Shown one piece after another: positions 24,870-34,170 of a stretch of DNA of 64,000 nucleotides. The DNA comes from DATMRS01 sp035566015 (GTDB taxonomy: Bacteria; Pseudomonadota; Alphaproteobacteria; Sphingomonadales; Sphingomonadaceae): the NCBI GenBank assembly GCA_035566015.1, contig DATMRS010000020.1, forward strand, positions 575,010-639,009. The letters are read 5' to 3'. Position numbers and translations under genes: made by a program. The notes under the pieces were generated by a model that was not told the DNA's origin, did no database searches, and saw nothing but the letters and a program-made list of their open reading frames with translations. The number at the start of each line of letters is the position of its first letter. Within the stretch, counting starts at the first letter, position 1.

Positions 24870-25781
24870 CTAACCTCCCCGCTCGTCCACATGCCCTTCG
24901 GGATCGGGGTGGATAAGGATCTCGACGCCCGGAAATTCGGTGGCCAGCCGCGCCTCCACCTCGTCCATCACGCGGTGCGCCTCGGCGACGCTCATCTCGG
25001 GGGCGACCCAGACGTGGAACTGGACGAATTCGCGCGCCCCGCTCGATCGCGTGCGCAGATCGTGGATGCCGCGCAATTCGGGGTGCTGCTGTGCAACGGC
25101 GAGGAAATGCCGGCGCTTCTCGTCGGGCCATTCCTTGTCCATCAGCTGATCGATCGCCGTCCAGGCCGCGCCCCAGGCGCCCCAGAGCAGCCACAGCGCG
25201 ATCGCGATGCCGAACAGCGGATCGGCACCGGGAACGTGGAGATATTGATCGAGGATCAGCGCGACGATCACCGCGCCGTTCAACAGCAGATCGCTTGCAT
25301 AATGGATGCGATCGGCCTGGATCGCGACACTCCGCGTCGCACTGATGACATGACGCTGATAGGCGATCAGCGCGATCGTCAGCACGGTGGCGACGAGCGA
25401 GACGGCAATGCCGTAATCGGCATGCGCGGTGGCCGCCGCCTCGCCCATCCGCCCCACCGCGCGCATCGCGATCCCTATCGCCGACAGCGTGATGAGGACG
25501 ACCTGGAACAAGGCCGCCAGCGCCTCCGCCTTGCCATGGCCGAAGCGATGGTCATGGTCCGCCGGCCGCGCGGCGATCCACACGCCCCACAAGGTGACGC
25601 AGGCGGCGACGAGATCGAGCCCGGTGTCCGCCAGCGAGCCCAGCATCGCGATCGAATCGGTCTTCCACGCGGCATAGCCCTTCAGCGTGAGCAGCAGCAG
25701 CGCGACCGCGATGCTGGCCAGCGCGGCGCGTGTCGTAAGCCGCCCGCGCTCCGCCGGATCGCCTGCGCGCGCGCCGCTCAC
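24870..25781 (-). CDS. Cation diffusion facilitator (FieF-like Zn/Fe/Cd exporter)
   Basis: 303 aa. Four to six membrane segments carry the metal-site residues of FieF-type exporters: Asp52 and Asp56 in LADTGLD, and His160 and Asp164 in IHYASD. A His-rich cytoplasmic segment (DHDHRFGHGKAEA) and a C-terminal ferredoxin-like domain (ELRGIHDLRTRSSG, QFHVWV, HPDPEGH) are present. It exports divalent metal in exchange for protons. The start is GTG overlapping the pdxH stop (GTGA), so the two are co-transcribed. Confidence 0.9.
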   Translation of the reverse strand: MSGARAGDPAERGRLTTRAALASIAVALLLLTLKGYAAWKTDSIAMLGSLADTGLDLVAACVTLWGVWIAARPADHDHRFGHGKAEALAALFQVVLITLSAIGIAMRAVGRMGEAAATAHADYGIAVSLVATVLTIALIAYQRHVISATRSVAIQADRIHYASDLLLNGAVIVALILDQYLHVPGADPLFGIAIALWLLWGAWGAAWTAIDQLMDKEWPDEKRRHFLAVAQQHPELRGIHDLRTRSSGAREFVQFHVWVAPEMSVAEAHRVMDEVEARLATEFPGVEILIHPDPEGHVDERGG

Positions 25782-26353
25782 GGGTAAAGCAGGCCCTCGC
25801 GCCAGCCCTCGCCCTCGCGCACGAACAGCCGCCGTTCGTGCAGGCGATGCGGGCGATCGTGCCAGAATTCGATCCGCTCGGGAAGGACGCGGAAGCCCGA
25901 CCAGTCTGCGGGACGCGGCACGTCGCGTCCTTCGTAGCGCGCCCGTTCCTCCTCATAGCGCGCCTCGAACAGCGCGCGCGATTCGAGCGGGCGCGACTGA
26001 TCCGACGCCCAGGCGCCAAGCTGCGAATCGCGGGCGCGCGAGGCGAAATAGGCATCCGCCTCGGCATCGTCGACCGGCTCGACCGCGCCTTCGATCCGCA
26101 CCTGCCGACGGATCGATTTCCAGTGGAAGAGCAAGGCGGCGCGGGGGTTGGCCGCCAGCTCGCCGCCCTTGCGGCTTTCCAGATTGGTATAGAAGACGAA
26201 GCCGTGATCGTGCCGCTTCAGCAGCACCATCCGCACCGACGGCCGGCCCGCCGCCTCGGCGGTCGCGATCGCCATGGCGTTGGGCTCGTTGATCTCGGCG
26301 GCGGCGGCTTCGGCCATCCAGTCTTCAAACAGGGCGTGGGGGTCGTTGCTCAT
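25778..26353 (-). CDS. pdxH: Pyridoxamine 5'-phosphate oxidase
   Basis: 191 aa. FMN-binding split-barrel enzyme; motifs are RMVLLKRHDHGFVFYTN, ESRKGGELAANPRAALLFHW, the RQVRIEG strand and the C-terminal FWHDRPHRLHER. It oxidises pyridoxine or pyridoxamine phosphate to pyridoxal 5'-phosphate, the last step of vitamin B6 synthesis and salvage. The gene is first in a two-gene unit with the CDF exporter. Confidence 0.95.
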   Translation of the reverse strand: MSNDPHALFEDWMAEAAAAEINEPNAMAIATAEAAGRPSVRMVLLKRHDHGFVFYTNLESRKGGELAANPRAALLFHWKSIRRQVRIEGAVEPVDDAEADAYFASRARDSQLGAWASDQSRPLESRALFEARYEEERARYEGRDVPRPADWSGFRVLPERIEFWHDRPHRLHERRLFVREGEGWREGLLYP

Positions 26354-26447
26354 CGTTCCGCCCTAATCGAGGCTGGCGCCGAGGTGAAGAGCGCGAACCG
26401 ATGCGCGCCGCGATGCGTTCCCCCGGGCAATGGCGAGAGGAGGCGAT

Positions 26448-27050
26448 ATGGCGAGCAACAGCCGGGCCACGTGGGAAGCGTTGCGCGACGAAGCCAAGGG
26501 CTGCACGCGCTGCCCCTTGTGGAAGCCCGCGACGCAGACGGTGTTCGGCGAAGGCCCGGTGACGGCGCGGCTGATGCTGGTGGGTGAGCAGCCGGGCGAT
26601 CAGGAGGATCTGGCCGGCCGTCCCTTCGTCGGCCCCGCCGGCAAGTTGCTCGACAAGGCGCTGGGCGAGGCGGGGATCGATCGCGGCCGCGTCTACCTCA
26701 CCAACGCCGTCAAGCATTTCAAATTCCGGCCGCGCGGCAAGCGGCGCATCCACTCGAAGCCCGATGGCGGCGAGATCGCGGCCTGCAAATGGTGGTTCGA
26801 TCGCGAATTGCGCCTGCTCCGCCCGGCGGTGACGGTGGCGATGGGGGCGACGGCGGCGCGCGCCCTGCTGGGCAAGGTGGTGACGATCACCGCCGCGCGC
26901 GGCCGCACCCATCCGCTGGCTGAAGGGGGCGAGGGACGGGTGACGATCCATCCCAGCTTCCTGCTCCGCATGCCCGACAAGGCGCGCGCCGAGGAGGAAT
27001 ATCGCCGCTTCGTCGAGGATCTGGCGGAGGCGGCGCGGCGCTCGGCCTGA
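26448..27050 (+). CDS. udgX: UdgX-type uracil-DNA glycosylase (covalent uracil binder)
   Basis: 200 aa. The family-4-like active site VGEQPGDQED (45-54) and the UdgX-specific loop KHFKF...KRRIH (His102) are both present. In characterised UdgX this histidine attacks the abasic sugar and leaves the protein covalently bound to DNA. Fe-S ligand candidates are Cys19, Cys22 and Cys113; the fourth cysteine of family 4 is replaced by His90 in VKHFKF, as in other UdgX. HPSFLLR is the second active-site motif. Start 26448 has AGGAGG six bases upstream. It stands alone and is divergent from pdxH. Confidence 0.88.
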   Translation: MASNSRATWEALRDEAKGCTRCPLWKPATQTVFGEGPVTARLMLVGEQPGDQEDLAGRPFVGPAGKLLDKALGEAGIDRGRVYLTNAVKHFKFRPRGKRRIHSKPDGGEIAACKWWFDRELRLLRPAVTVAMGATAARALLGKVVTITAARGRTHPLAEGGEGRVTIHPSFLLRMPDKARAEEEYRRFVEDLAEAARRSA

Positions 27051-27121
27051 TCGGCGAACCGTTGCGGATATGCATAATATCCCGGATAGCGCCTGCAGGG
27101 CTGGCTGCGGGACGTCCCTCA

Positions 27122-27529
27122 ATGGCGATCGATTTTGCGCGCGAGACTGTTTCGGCCGAACATTTTGCCGATATCCTGATGCGTTCCGGCCTTGCGCCAA
27201 GGCGGCCGGTCGACGATCCGCGCAGGTTGCAGGCCATGCTCGACAACGCGAACCTGATCGTCACCGCGCGAGAAACCGATGGCGGGCGGCTGGTGGGCAT
27301 TGCCCGCTCGCTGACCGACTGGAGCTATTGCTGCTACCTCTCCGATCTGGCCGTGGATGCGGCGTTTCAAGGCCAGGGCATAGGCCGGGAACTCATCCGG
27401 CAGACCCGGCGGCATGCCGGTGAAAACTGCATGTGCCTGCTCGTGTCCGCACCTGACTCCGTGGGCTTTTACCGGTCGATCGGCATGCCGCTTGCCGAAC
27501 GGGCGTTCCTCTATCCCCGCCAGCGTTAA
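27122..27529 (+). CDS. GNAT family N-acetyltransferase
   Basis: 135 aa, one GNAT domain. The acetyl-CoA loop is QGQGIGRELI (the Q/R-x-x-G-x-G/A motif), preceded by the LSDLAVDAAF strand and followed by APDSVGFYRSIGM. The acceptor is unknown; the sequence resembles small amine/YhhY-like acetyltransferases. The ATG at 27122 gives a normal N-terminus; a TTG at 27062 in frame is possible but lacks a ribosome site. It ends 12 bases from the convergent smc gene. Confidence 0.8.
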   Translation: MAIDFARETVSAEHFADILMRSGLAPRRPVDDPRRLQAMLDNANLIVTARETDGGRLVGIARSLTDWSYCCYLSDLAVDAAFQGQGIGRELIRQTRRHAGENCMCLLVSAPDSVGFYRSIGMPLAERAFLYPRQR

Positions 27530-27541
27530 TGTCGCGGGCGA

Positions 27542-30500
27542 CTATTCCGCCGCGAGCAAAGTCTCCGCGCCGCCCAGATCGACCGAGACGAGCCGGCTGA
27601 CGCCGCGCTCCACCATCGTCACGCCGAACAGGCGGTGCATCCGCGCCATGGTGACGGCATTATGGGTGACGATCAGGTAGCGCGTTTCCGTTTCCTGCGT
27701 CATCCGTACGAGAAGATCGCAGAAACGCTCGATATTGGCGTCGTCCAGCGGCGCATCCACCTCGTCGAGGACGCAGATCGGCGCGGGATTGGTGAGGAAC
27801 AGGGCGAAGATCAGCGCGATCGCGGTCAGCGCCTGCTCGCCGCCCGACAAGAGGGTGAGCGCGGCGAGCTTCTTGCCCGGCGGCTGCGCCATGATTTCCA
27901 GCCCGGCTTCCAAGGGATCGTCCGAGTCGATCAGCGCCAGATGCGCCTCGCCGCCCGCGAACAGCGTGGTGAAGAGGCGGCGGAAATGCCGGTCCACCGC
28001 CTCGAATGCGGCGAGCAGGCGGGCGCGGCCCTCGCGGTTCAGGCTGCCGATCGATCCGCGCAGGCGATTGATCGCCTCGCCCAGCTCCTCGCGCTCGGCA
28101 AGGTTGGCGGTGCGGCCTTCCTCCAGTTCGCGCAACTCGCTCTCGGCGACGAGATTGACCGGGCCAAGCCGCTCGCGATCGGCGGTGAGACGGTCGAAGC
28201 GCGCCGATTCGTCCCCCGCCTCGCCCACCTCGGCGCTGGCGAAGCCGATCTTCTCGGGCAGGACGGGGGCGGGGCATTCGAAGCGTTCGCCCGCGATGCG
28301 GCCCATTTCGATCCGGCGACTCTCCTGATTCTCCAGACGCGCGGCGGCGCCGGCGCGTGCTTCTCGCGCGATGCTCAGCGCCTCCCCGGCATCGGCGAGC
28401 GTCTTTTCGGCGCGGCGCAGCGCCTCCTCGGCCTCGCTTTCGGTGTGGCGCGCGGTATCGGCCGCCGCGTCGACCCTGGCTGCGTCCTCGCTCAAGGTGA
28501 CGAGCTGGGCGTCGAGGCGGGTGGGGGCGTCGGCCAGCGAGTCGGCCTCGGCCGCCAGCGTCGCGCCGCGCTTGTCCATTTCCGCGATCCGGCGGGCGGC
28601 GTCACCCGCGCGCGTCCGCCAGCCCCTCGCCTCTGTGCGCGCCGCGTCCAGCCGCCGCCGGTCCGCCTCCAGCGCGGCGGCCAGCGCGCTCGCCCGGCCG
28701 CGCGCCTCGCCCAGCGCCGCGCGCGCGGCATCGTTGGCGAGGCGCAGCTTCTCCACCGTCTCGCGCGTCGCCGCGCCGTCGGGCAGCGCCTTCACCGCAC
28801 CCTCGGCCTCTTCGGCGCTCCGCCGCGCCTCGCCCGCTTCGGTGTCCGCACGTTCGGCGCGTCCGGCGACGGCGGCGCGCTGCTGGGCAAGCCGGTCGAG
28901 CGCGGCGGCGGCGGCGTCCTCGTCGCGCGCGGCGCGGCGCTGCTCGCCTTCGGCCGTGGCGAGGCGCGCGCGGGCCGCATCGGTGGCGGCCTTCGCTTCG
29001 GCCATCGCGGCGGTGGCGGCGGCGAGGCGATCCTGCGCGGCGTCTACGTCCGCCTTCGCAGGCGGCATTGCCTTGTCGAGCTCGGCAAGACGATTGACGC
29101 GGATCAGCCGCTCGGCGGCGGCGGCGCCGACATCCTCGGCGACGAAGCCGTCCCAGCGCCGCATCGCGCCCGCGCGCGTGACGATCCGCTGGCCGGGCGC
29201 GAGGGCGATCGGGCCGTCATCCGCCTCGGCCACGCCGATCTGCGCGAGGCGGCGGGCGAGTTCGGCGGGCGCATCGACATAAGCGGCGAGCGCGGTGACG
29301 CCATCGGGCAAGGCCGGATCGCCCTGCCCCGTCGCACCGCCCCAGCGCCTCTTGCCCGTCTGCCCGATCGGCGCGTCGATATCGTCGCCCAAGGCGGCGG
29401 CGAGCGCGCGTTCATAGCCCGGTGCGGCCTTGATCCGGGCGAGCGCGCGATCGGTCTTTCCACCCTCCAGCGCCCGCACCAGCGCGCGTGCCTCCGCCTC
29501 CAGCGCGGCCAGCGCGGCGCGCGCGGCGGCCCCTTCGCTTTCGGCCGTTTCGCGCGCGACGGCGGCGGCATCCCGCGCGGCCTCCGCCTCGGCGATCGCG
29601 GCGGTCGCGGCCTCCGCCTCCTGCTCGGCGGCGGTGCGGCGGGCGGCCGCCGCGTCGCGTTCGGCAAGCAACGGCGCTTCGTCGCCCAGCGCCGCTGCTT
29701 CGGCGGCGATGCGCGCGCGTTCGGCCTCGGCGCGATCGAGCCGCTGGCGCGCGGCGGCCAGCGCGGCCTCCGCCACGCGAATCTCGGCCTGCTCGGCGGC
29801 CTGGGCGGCGAGCGCCTGCGCCATCGCCACCTCGGCATCGCGCGCGGCGCGTTCGGCCTCGGCGACCTGCCCGGTCAGCGCCGTCCCCTCCGCCCCGGCG
29901 GCGGCAATGGCGGCGGCGAGCGCCTTGTCCTCTTCCGCAAGGCGGGCGAGCGCGGCGGCGGCGTCGATCGCCAGCCTGTCCTCGCGCGTGCGATCCTCAG
30001 CCAATGTCGCCTGCTGCTGGCCCAGATCGGCGATGCGCCGGTCGAGCGCGGCGCGTTCGGACCGGGCGGCGGCAAGCTGATGGCCGAGCGCCGCCTGCGC
30101 CTCGCGCGCCGCCTGCGCCTCGGCACGCCGGTCGCCCACCAGCCGCGCCGCTTCGGCCTGATGCGCCGCCGCCGCGCGCTGCGCCTCGGCCGACGCGACG
30201 ACCGCCGCCTCGGCCGCCGCCGCTTCCTTCTTCGCGGCCTCGGCGGCGGCGGCGGCGTCACGCCAGCGCGCGAAGATCAGCCGCGCCTCGGCGAGCCGGA
30301 TCGATTCGGACAGCGCGCGATAGCGCTCCGCCGCCCGCGCCTGCCGCCGCAGCGCATTGGCGCGCGTTTCCATGTCGGCGAGCAGATCGTCGAGGCGCAG
30401 CAGGTTCGCCTCGGTCGCGCGCAATTTCTGCTCGGCATCGCGGCGGCGGACGTGGAGGCCGGCAATGCCCGCCGCTTCCTCCAGCATCATCCGCCGTTCG

Positions 30501-30964
30501 GTGGGCTTGGCGGCGATCACCGCGCTGATCCGTCCCTGGCTCACCATCGCCGGCGAATGCGCACCCGTCGCGGCATCGGCGAAGAGCAGGGCAACATCCT
30601 TCTGGCGCACGTCGCGGCCGTTGACGCGATAGGCCGATCCCGCCCCGCGCTCGATCCGGCGAACGACCTCCACCTCCTCGTCGGCGTCGGCCGCCTCGTC
30701 GGCGATACGCTCGGTCAGGATCGAGACTTCGGCGAAATCGCGCGCGGGCCGATTGGTCGTGCCGGCGAAGATCACGTCGTCCATCCCGCCGCCGCGCAGC
30801 GACTTGGGGCTGGATTCGCCCATCACCCAGCGAATCGCTTCAAGCAGGTTGGACTTGCCGCAGCCATTGGGGCCGACGATCCCGGTCAGCCCCGGTTCGA
30901 CGCGCAGCTCGGCGGGCTCGACGAAGCTCTTGAAGCCCGACAGCTTGAGCCGCTTGATCCGCAT
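27542..30964 (-). CDS. smc: Chromosome segregation ATPase SMC
   Basis: 1140 aa. The N-terminal head has Walker A GPNGCGKSN at 31-39 and the QGRIS-VI Q-loop region. Long Ala/Glu/Arg-rich coiled coils (about 170-500 and 650-950) flank a hinge around 500-640. The C-terminal head has signature LLSGGEQALTA and Walker B PICVLDEVDAPLDDAN. It condenses and resolves chromosomes as a dimer with ScpAB, whose genes are not in this window. It follows the DsbA-like lipoprotein gene by 28 bases, probably in one transcript. Confidence 0.95.
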   Translation of the reverse strand: MRIKRLKLSGFKSFVEPAELRVEPGLTGIVGPNGCGKSNLLEAIRWVMGESSPKSLRGGGMDDVIFAGTTNRPARDFAEVSILTERIADEAADADEEVEVVRRIERGAGSAYRVNGRDVRQKDVALLFADAATGAHSPAMVSQGRISAVIAAKPTERRMMLEEAAGIAGLHVRRRDAEQKLRATEANLLRLDDLLADMETRANALRRQARAAERYRALSESIRLAEARLIFARWRDAAAAAEAAKKEAAAAEAAVVASAEAQRAAAAHQAEAARLVGDRRAEAQAAREAQAALGHQLAAARSERAALDRRIADLGQQQATLAEDRTREDRLAIDAAAALARLAEEDKALAAAIAAAGAEGTALTGQVAEAERAARDAEVAMAQALAAQAAEQAEIRVAEAALAAARQRLDRAEAERARIAAEAAALGDEAPLLAERDAAAARRTAAEQEAEAATAAIAEAEAARDAAAVARETAESEGAAARAALAALEAEARALVRALEGGKTDRALARIKAAPGYERALAAALGDDIDAPIGQTGKRRWGGATGQGDPALPDGVTALAAYVDAPAELARRLAQIGVAEADDGPIALAPGQRIVTRAGAMRRWDGFVAEDVGAAAAERLIRVNRLAELDKAMPPAKADVDAAQDRLAAATAAMAEAKAATDAARARLATAEGEQRRAARDEDAAAAALDRLAQQRAAVAGRAERADTEAGEARRSAEEAEGAVKALPDGAATRETVEKLRLANDAARAALGEARGRASALAAALEADRRRLDAARTEARGWRTRAGDAARRIAEMDKRGATLAAEADSLADAPTRLDAQLVTLSEDAARVDAAADTARHTESEAEEALRRAEKTLADAGEALSIAREARAGAAARLENQESRRIEMGRIAGERFECPAPVLPEKIGFASAEVGEAGDESARFDRLTADRERLGPVNLVAESELRELEEGRTANLAEREELGEAINRLRGSIGSLNREGRARLLAAFEAVDRHFRRLFTTLFAGGEAHLALIDSDDPLEAGLEIMAQPPGKKLAALTLLSGGEQALTAIALIFALFLTNPAPICVLDEVDAPLDDANIERFCDLLVRMTQETETRYLIVTHNAVTMARMHRLFGVTMVERGVSRLVSVDLGGAETLLAAE

Positions 30965-30992
30965 GGCCCGCCCCCCTGGCGCGTTTCCCCGA

Positions 30993-31739
30993 TCAGCCCC
31001 CCGTCGCCGCGCGCAGCTTCGGCTCTAGCGACGCCCAGTCATAGACGCCATCGGCCTTGGCGCCGTTGATGAAGAAGCTGGGCGTGCCGTCGACGCCGTC
31101 CTCGACCGCCTGCTGACGAATCTTCACCAGCTTGTCGACCGCGCCCTTGTCGGCGAGGCAGGCGTCGATCTTCGATTCGGGCAGACCGCGCGCGCGGAAG
31201 AAATCGTCGAGATGGCCGGCCTTGGCGATCGCTGCGACGCGCGCCTGATCGGGCAGCGCCTGGATACGCTTCTGCTCGGCGTCCGAAATGTCCTGGAACT
31301 TCGCGCCCCAATTCTGCTGCTCGGCATAGATCTGCTCGATCAGCTTGAAGAAGGGCCCTGGCCCCTGGCAATGCGCGAGCACCGACACCGAGACATCGAC
31401 CGGCTGGAGCAGGAAGTTACGGAATTCCCAGCTCACCTTGCCCGTCTTGACGAACTCGTTCTTCAGCGGCTCGGTCGCTTCCTTCGAGAAAGCGGCGCAG
31501 TGCGGGCAGGTGAGCGAGCCATATTCGACCAGCTTCACCGGCGCATCGGGATTGCCCATGCGGATGCCGCCCTCGGGCGTCTCGCTCACCACCTCGGTCC
31601 ATTCGGTGCCCGCCGGCGGTGGCACGGCGGCGACCGGCGCGGAAGGCGAGGCCGCCTTGTCCGCATCCTTCTTGTCACACGACGCCGCGACGAGCGCGAG
31701 CCCAACCACCGCCCAGCGCGGATCGATCTTCCTGAACAC
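30993..31739 (-). CDS. DsbA-like thioredoxin-fold lipoprotein
   Basis: 248 aa. The start is GTG at 31739, preceded by GGGGAG; a short signal with lipobox VAAS-Cys21 follows, then a Pro/Ala-rich linker and a DsbA-like domain with redox pair Cys78-Pro-His-Cys81 and the cis-proline segment GVDGTPSFFING. It probably acts as a membrane-anchored periplasmic thiol oxidoreductase. It is the second of two tandem DsbA-like genes just upstream of smc, an arrangement common in alphaproteobacteria. Confidence 0.85.
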   Translation of the reverse strand: MFRKIDPRWAVVGLALVAASCDKKDADKAASPSAPVAAVPPPAGTEWTEVVSETPEGGIRMGNPDAPVKLVEYGSLTCPHCAAFSKEATEPLKNEFVKTGKVSWEFRNFLLQPVDVSVSVLAHCQGPGPFFKLIEQIYAEQQNWGAKFQDISDAEQKRIQALPDQARVAAIAKAGHLDDFFRARGLPESKIDACLADKGAVDKLVKIRQQAVEDGVDGTPSFFINGAKADGVYDWASLEPKLRAATGG

Positions 31740-31808
31740 GCAAACTCCCCTTCCCGATATGCCTCGGGCATCGTCATGCCGCGTGCATCGCGGCACGACA
31801 AGCCGCCG

Positions 31809-32510
31809 CTATTTCCTGAGCGCCGCGTCGATCTTCGGCTTCAGCGCTTCCCATGTCGCCGTGCCGGCCAGCAAAGTGCCGTTCAGCAGGAAGCTCGGCG
31901 TGCCTTCGATCTTGCGCCCGGTCCAGGCTTCGGTGGCCATCTTGCCCAGCCGATCCTGCTCGGCCTTGTCGGCGAGGCACGCCTTCGCCCGGTCGGCCGG
32001 CACGCCGGCGATCGAGGCCAATCCCGCCGCCCCGGCGATCGCGGAAAGCGCCTCGTCATGCGACATCGCTTTCAGCTTGTCCTGATTCGCCTGTTCATAG
32101 GCGGCGAGCTTCGGGAACCACGTCTCCTGCCCCGCGAAGACCCGGCCGGCGGCGGCGAAATAGGTGGACGGGCCGGCGCAGCGCGTGAGCAAGGCCGCCG
32201 CGAAATCCGCCGGATCGCGCAACGCATGGCGCGCCTCGATGCTGACGAGGCCGGGCCTGATATAGTCGGCGGTGAGCGGCGGCATCGCCTCGGCGGCGAA
32301 ATGCGCGCAATGCGGGCAGGTGAAGGAGAGATATTCGACGATCCGCACCTTCGCGGCGGGATTGCCGAGTATATAGGCGCCGTCCGCCGTCGTCGTGACG
32401 GTGTGCGACCAGTCCTTCGCCGCCGGCGCGGCGGAAAGCGCGGCATGCGGCAGGGGCAGGAGCGCCGTCACCGCCGCCGCCAGAGCCGCGATCAGCCCGA
32501 AACCTCTCAT
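31809..32510 (-). CDS. DsbA-like periplasmic thiol:disulfide oxidoreductase
   Basis: 233 aa. A cleavable signal peptide (about 1-27, ending ALSAAPA) is followed by a DsbA-like thioredoxin fold with active site Cys65-Pro-His-Cys68 and cis-proline loop EGTPSFLLNG. Two further cysteines (LLTRC, KACLADK) occur. It is a paralogue of the next gene, and both have the DWASLEPK/TWEALKPK C-terminal pattern. Start 32510 overlaps the DUF721 stop (ATGA) and has GGAGGACA upstream. Confidence 0.87.
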   Translation of the reverse strand: MRGFGLIAALAAAVTALLPLPHAALSAAPAAKDWSHTVTTTADGAYILGNPAAKVRIVEYLSFTCPHCAHFAAEAMPPLTADYIRPGLVSIEARHALRDPADFAAALLTRCAGPSTYFAAAGRVFAGQETWFPKLAAYEQANQDKLKAMSHDEALSAIAGAAGLASIAGVPADRAKACLADKAEQDRLGKMATEAWTGRKIEGTPSFLLNGTLLAGTATWEALKPKIDAALRK

Positions 32511-33055
32511 CCTCTGTCCTCCGGCGTCTGATTCGGCCCGGCAAAGGTCGGCCCGCCCTGTGTCGCGGCCAATGCCCCCGCCAGCCCTTCGAGGCAGGCG
32601 CGCAATTCGGGATCGGCGATCGTGCGCAGGCTGTCGCCCAGCTCCACGGGTATCGGGCGAAGCGAGGGCGGCGCCTTGCGCGGCTTGGGGACGGCGGGCG
32701 CGCCCTGCCGGATCGCAAGCCGCGCGACGGCGGGATAGCCGAAGAAGCGGTTTATCCGCTCGATAATCTCGGGCGCGACATGCTGCATTACCGCCGCGTG
32801 CGCGCCATCGACGACGAGGCTCAGCACGCCCTCGGCGCGCCGGCCGGGCGGGAAGCGGATCGATTCGGGCGTCGATACGTCGGCGTAGCGCGGGCCGACG
32901 ATCTCGCGCCAGCGACTCACCACCGCCGACTGGGCGAAGCCGAATCGGCGGAAGGACGCCGCGCCCACCTGCGGCACGATATCGCCCACCGCGCGAATCC
33001 GGCCGCGCCGTTGTTCGGGCGCCGCGCGCGGGGAGGGAGGCTTGGCTTTGGTCAT
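32507..33055 (-). CDS. DUF721 (DciA-like) protein
   Basis: 182 aa from the ATG at 33055, which has GGAAGGCGG upstream; an ATG at 33073 would leave only eight bases to mutY. The DUF721 domain (about 20-110) shows FAQSAVVSRWREIVGPRYADVSTPESIRFPPG and VVDGAHAAVMQHVAPEIIERINRFFG. DUF721 defines DciA, the replicative-helicase operator of bacteria that lack DnaC, so this could load DnaB here. The C-terminal extension is Pro-rich. It is co-transcribed with the DsbA-like genes and divergent from mutY. Confidence 0.75.
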   Translation of the reverse strand: MTKAKPPSPRAAPEQRRGRIRAVGDIVPQVGAASFRRFGFAQSAVVSRWREIVGPRYADVSTPESIRFPPGRRAEGVLSLVVDGAHAAVMQHVAPEIIERINRFFGYPAVARLAIRQGAPAVPKPRKAPPSLRPIPVELGDSLRTIADPELRACLEGLAGALAATQGGPTFAGPNQTPEDRG

Positions 33056-33081
33056 CGCCGCCTTCCATGCCATAGCGCCGC

Positions 33082-34113
33082 ATGCCCGTCGATGCCGCTC
33101 CGCTGCTTCTTGCCTGGTATGACCGCCATGCCCGCGTGCTGCCCTGGCGCGCGCCGCCGGGTTCGCCGCCGCCCGATCCCTATCGCGTCTGGCTGTCGGA
33201 GATCATGCTCCAGCAGACGACGGTGGCGGCGGTGCGGCCCTATTTCGCGGCTTTCCTCGATCGCTGGCCGGCGGTGGAGGCGCTGGCCGCCGCCGACGAG
33301 GCGGAGGTGATGGCCGCCTGGGCGGGGCTGGGCTATTATGCCCGCGCGCGCAACCTGATCGCCTGTGCCCGCGCCGTCGCGGCCCGGGGCGGCGCCTTCC
33401 CCGCCGACGAAGCGGGGCTCGGCGCGCTGCCCGGCATCGGCCGCTACACCGCCGCCGCCATCGCCTCGATCGCGTTCGGCGCACCGGCGGTCGCGGTCGA
33501 CGCCAATGTCGAGCGGGTCGTCGCCCGGCTGTTCGCGATCGAGGAGGAATTGCCCGCGGCGCGGCCCAGGCTGCATCGCCTCGCCACCTCGATCTGGCCG
33601 CGCGAGCGGGCCGGCGATTTCGCGCAGGCGATGATGGATTTAGGCTCCACCCTCTGCACGACCCGCAATCCGGCCTGTGCGCTCTGCCCCATGCGCGAGG
33701 CCTGCGCGGCCGCGCGGACGGGCGACCCCGCGCGCTATCCGCGCAAGGCGGCGAAGCGCGCGAAGCCGGCGCGGCGCGGCACCGCCTTCTGGCTTGAACA
33801 TGACGGCCATGTCCTGCTGTGCCGCCGGCCGGCGAAGGGGCTGCTCGGCGGCATGCGCGCCTTGCCCAGCGGCGCGTGGAGCAAGGACGATGCCGGGCTC
33901 GATGGCGCGCCCGTCGCCGCCGCGTGGGAGCCACTCGGCCATGTCGCCCACGTCTTCACCCATTTCGCGCTCGATCTCGCCGTCGTCGGCGCGCGGGCGC
34001 ACGATCGCGCGATCGCCGGCGAATGGTGGCCCGTCGCCGAAATCGAATCGGCGGGCCTGCCGACGCTGTTCGCGCGCGCCGCCGCGCTCGGCCGAAGCTG
34101 GGGCGGCGGTTGA
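33082..34113 (+). CDS. mutY: A/G-specific adenine glycosylase MutY
   Basis: 343 aa. The HhH-GPD domain has the catalytic Glu in LSEIMLQQT, the hairpin LPGIGRYTAAAIASIAFG and catalytic Asp in AVDANVERV. The [4Fe-4S] cysteines follow the C-x6-C-x2-C-x5-C pattern (CTTRNPACALCPMREAC). A C-terminal Nudix-like domain recognises 8-oxoG. It removes adenine mispaired with 8-oxoguanine. The start lies 26 bases from the divergent DUF721 gene, so both promoters overlap the neighbouring coding regions. Confidence 0.95.
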   Translation: MPVDAAPLLLAWYDRHARVLPWRAPPGSPPPDPYRVWLSEIMLQQTTVAAVRPYFAAFLDRWPAVEALAAADEAEVMAAWAGLGYYARARNLIACARAVAARGGAFPADEAGLGALPGIGRYTAAAIASIAFGAPAVAVDANVERVVARLFAIEEELPAARPRLHRLATSIWPRERAGDFAQAMMDLGSTLCTTRNPACALCPMREACAAARTGDPARYPRKAAKRAKPARRGTAFWLEHDGHVLLCRRPAKGLLGGMRALPSGAWSKDDAGLDGAPVAAAWEPLGHVAHVFTHFALDLAVVGARAHDRAIAGEWWPVAEIESAGLPTLFARAAALGRSWGGG

Positions 34114-34170
34114 GGGGGTGGACCGGCCCGCCGTCGCGCTTACAACATCGCCAGCCTTTCGGAGCCCTGC

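Noticed and set aside
27635..31069. 1144-codon open frame on the plus strand antisense to smc
   Set aside because: It mirrors smc almost exactly; its protein is Gly/Arg/His-rich with no motifs, as expected opposite GC-rich coiled-coil codons. smc has full family motifs.
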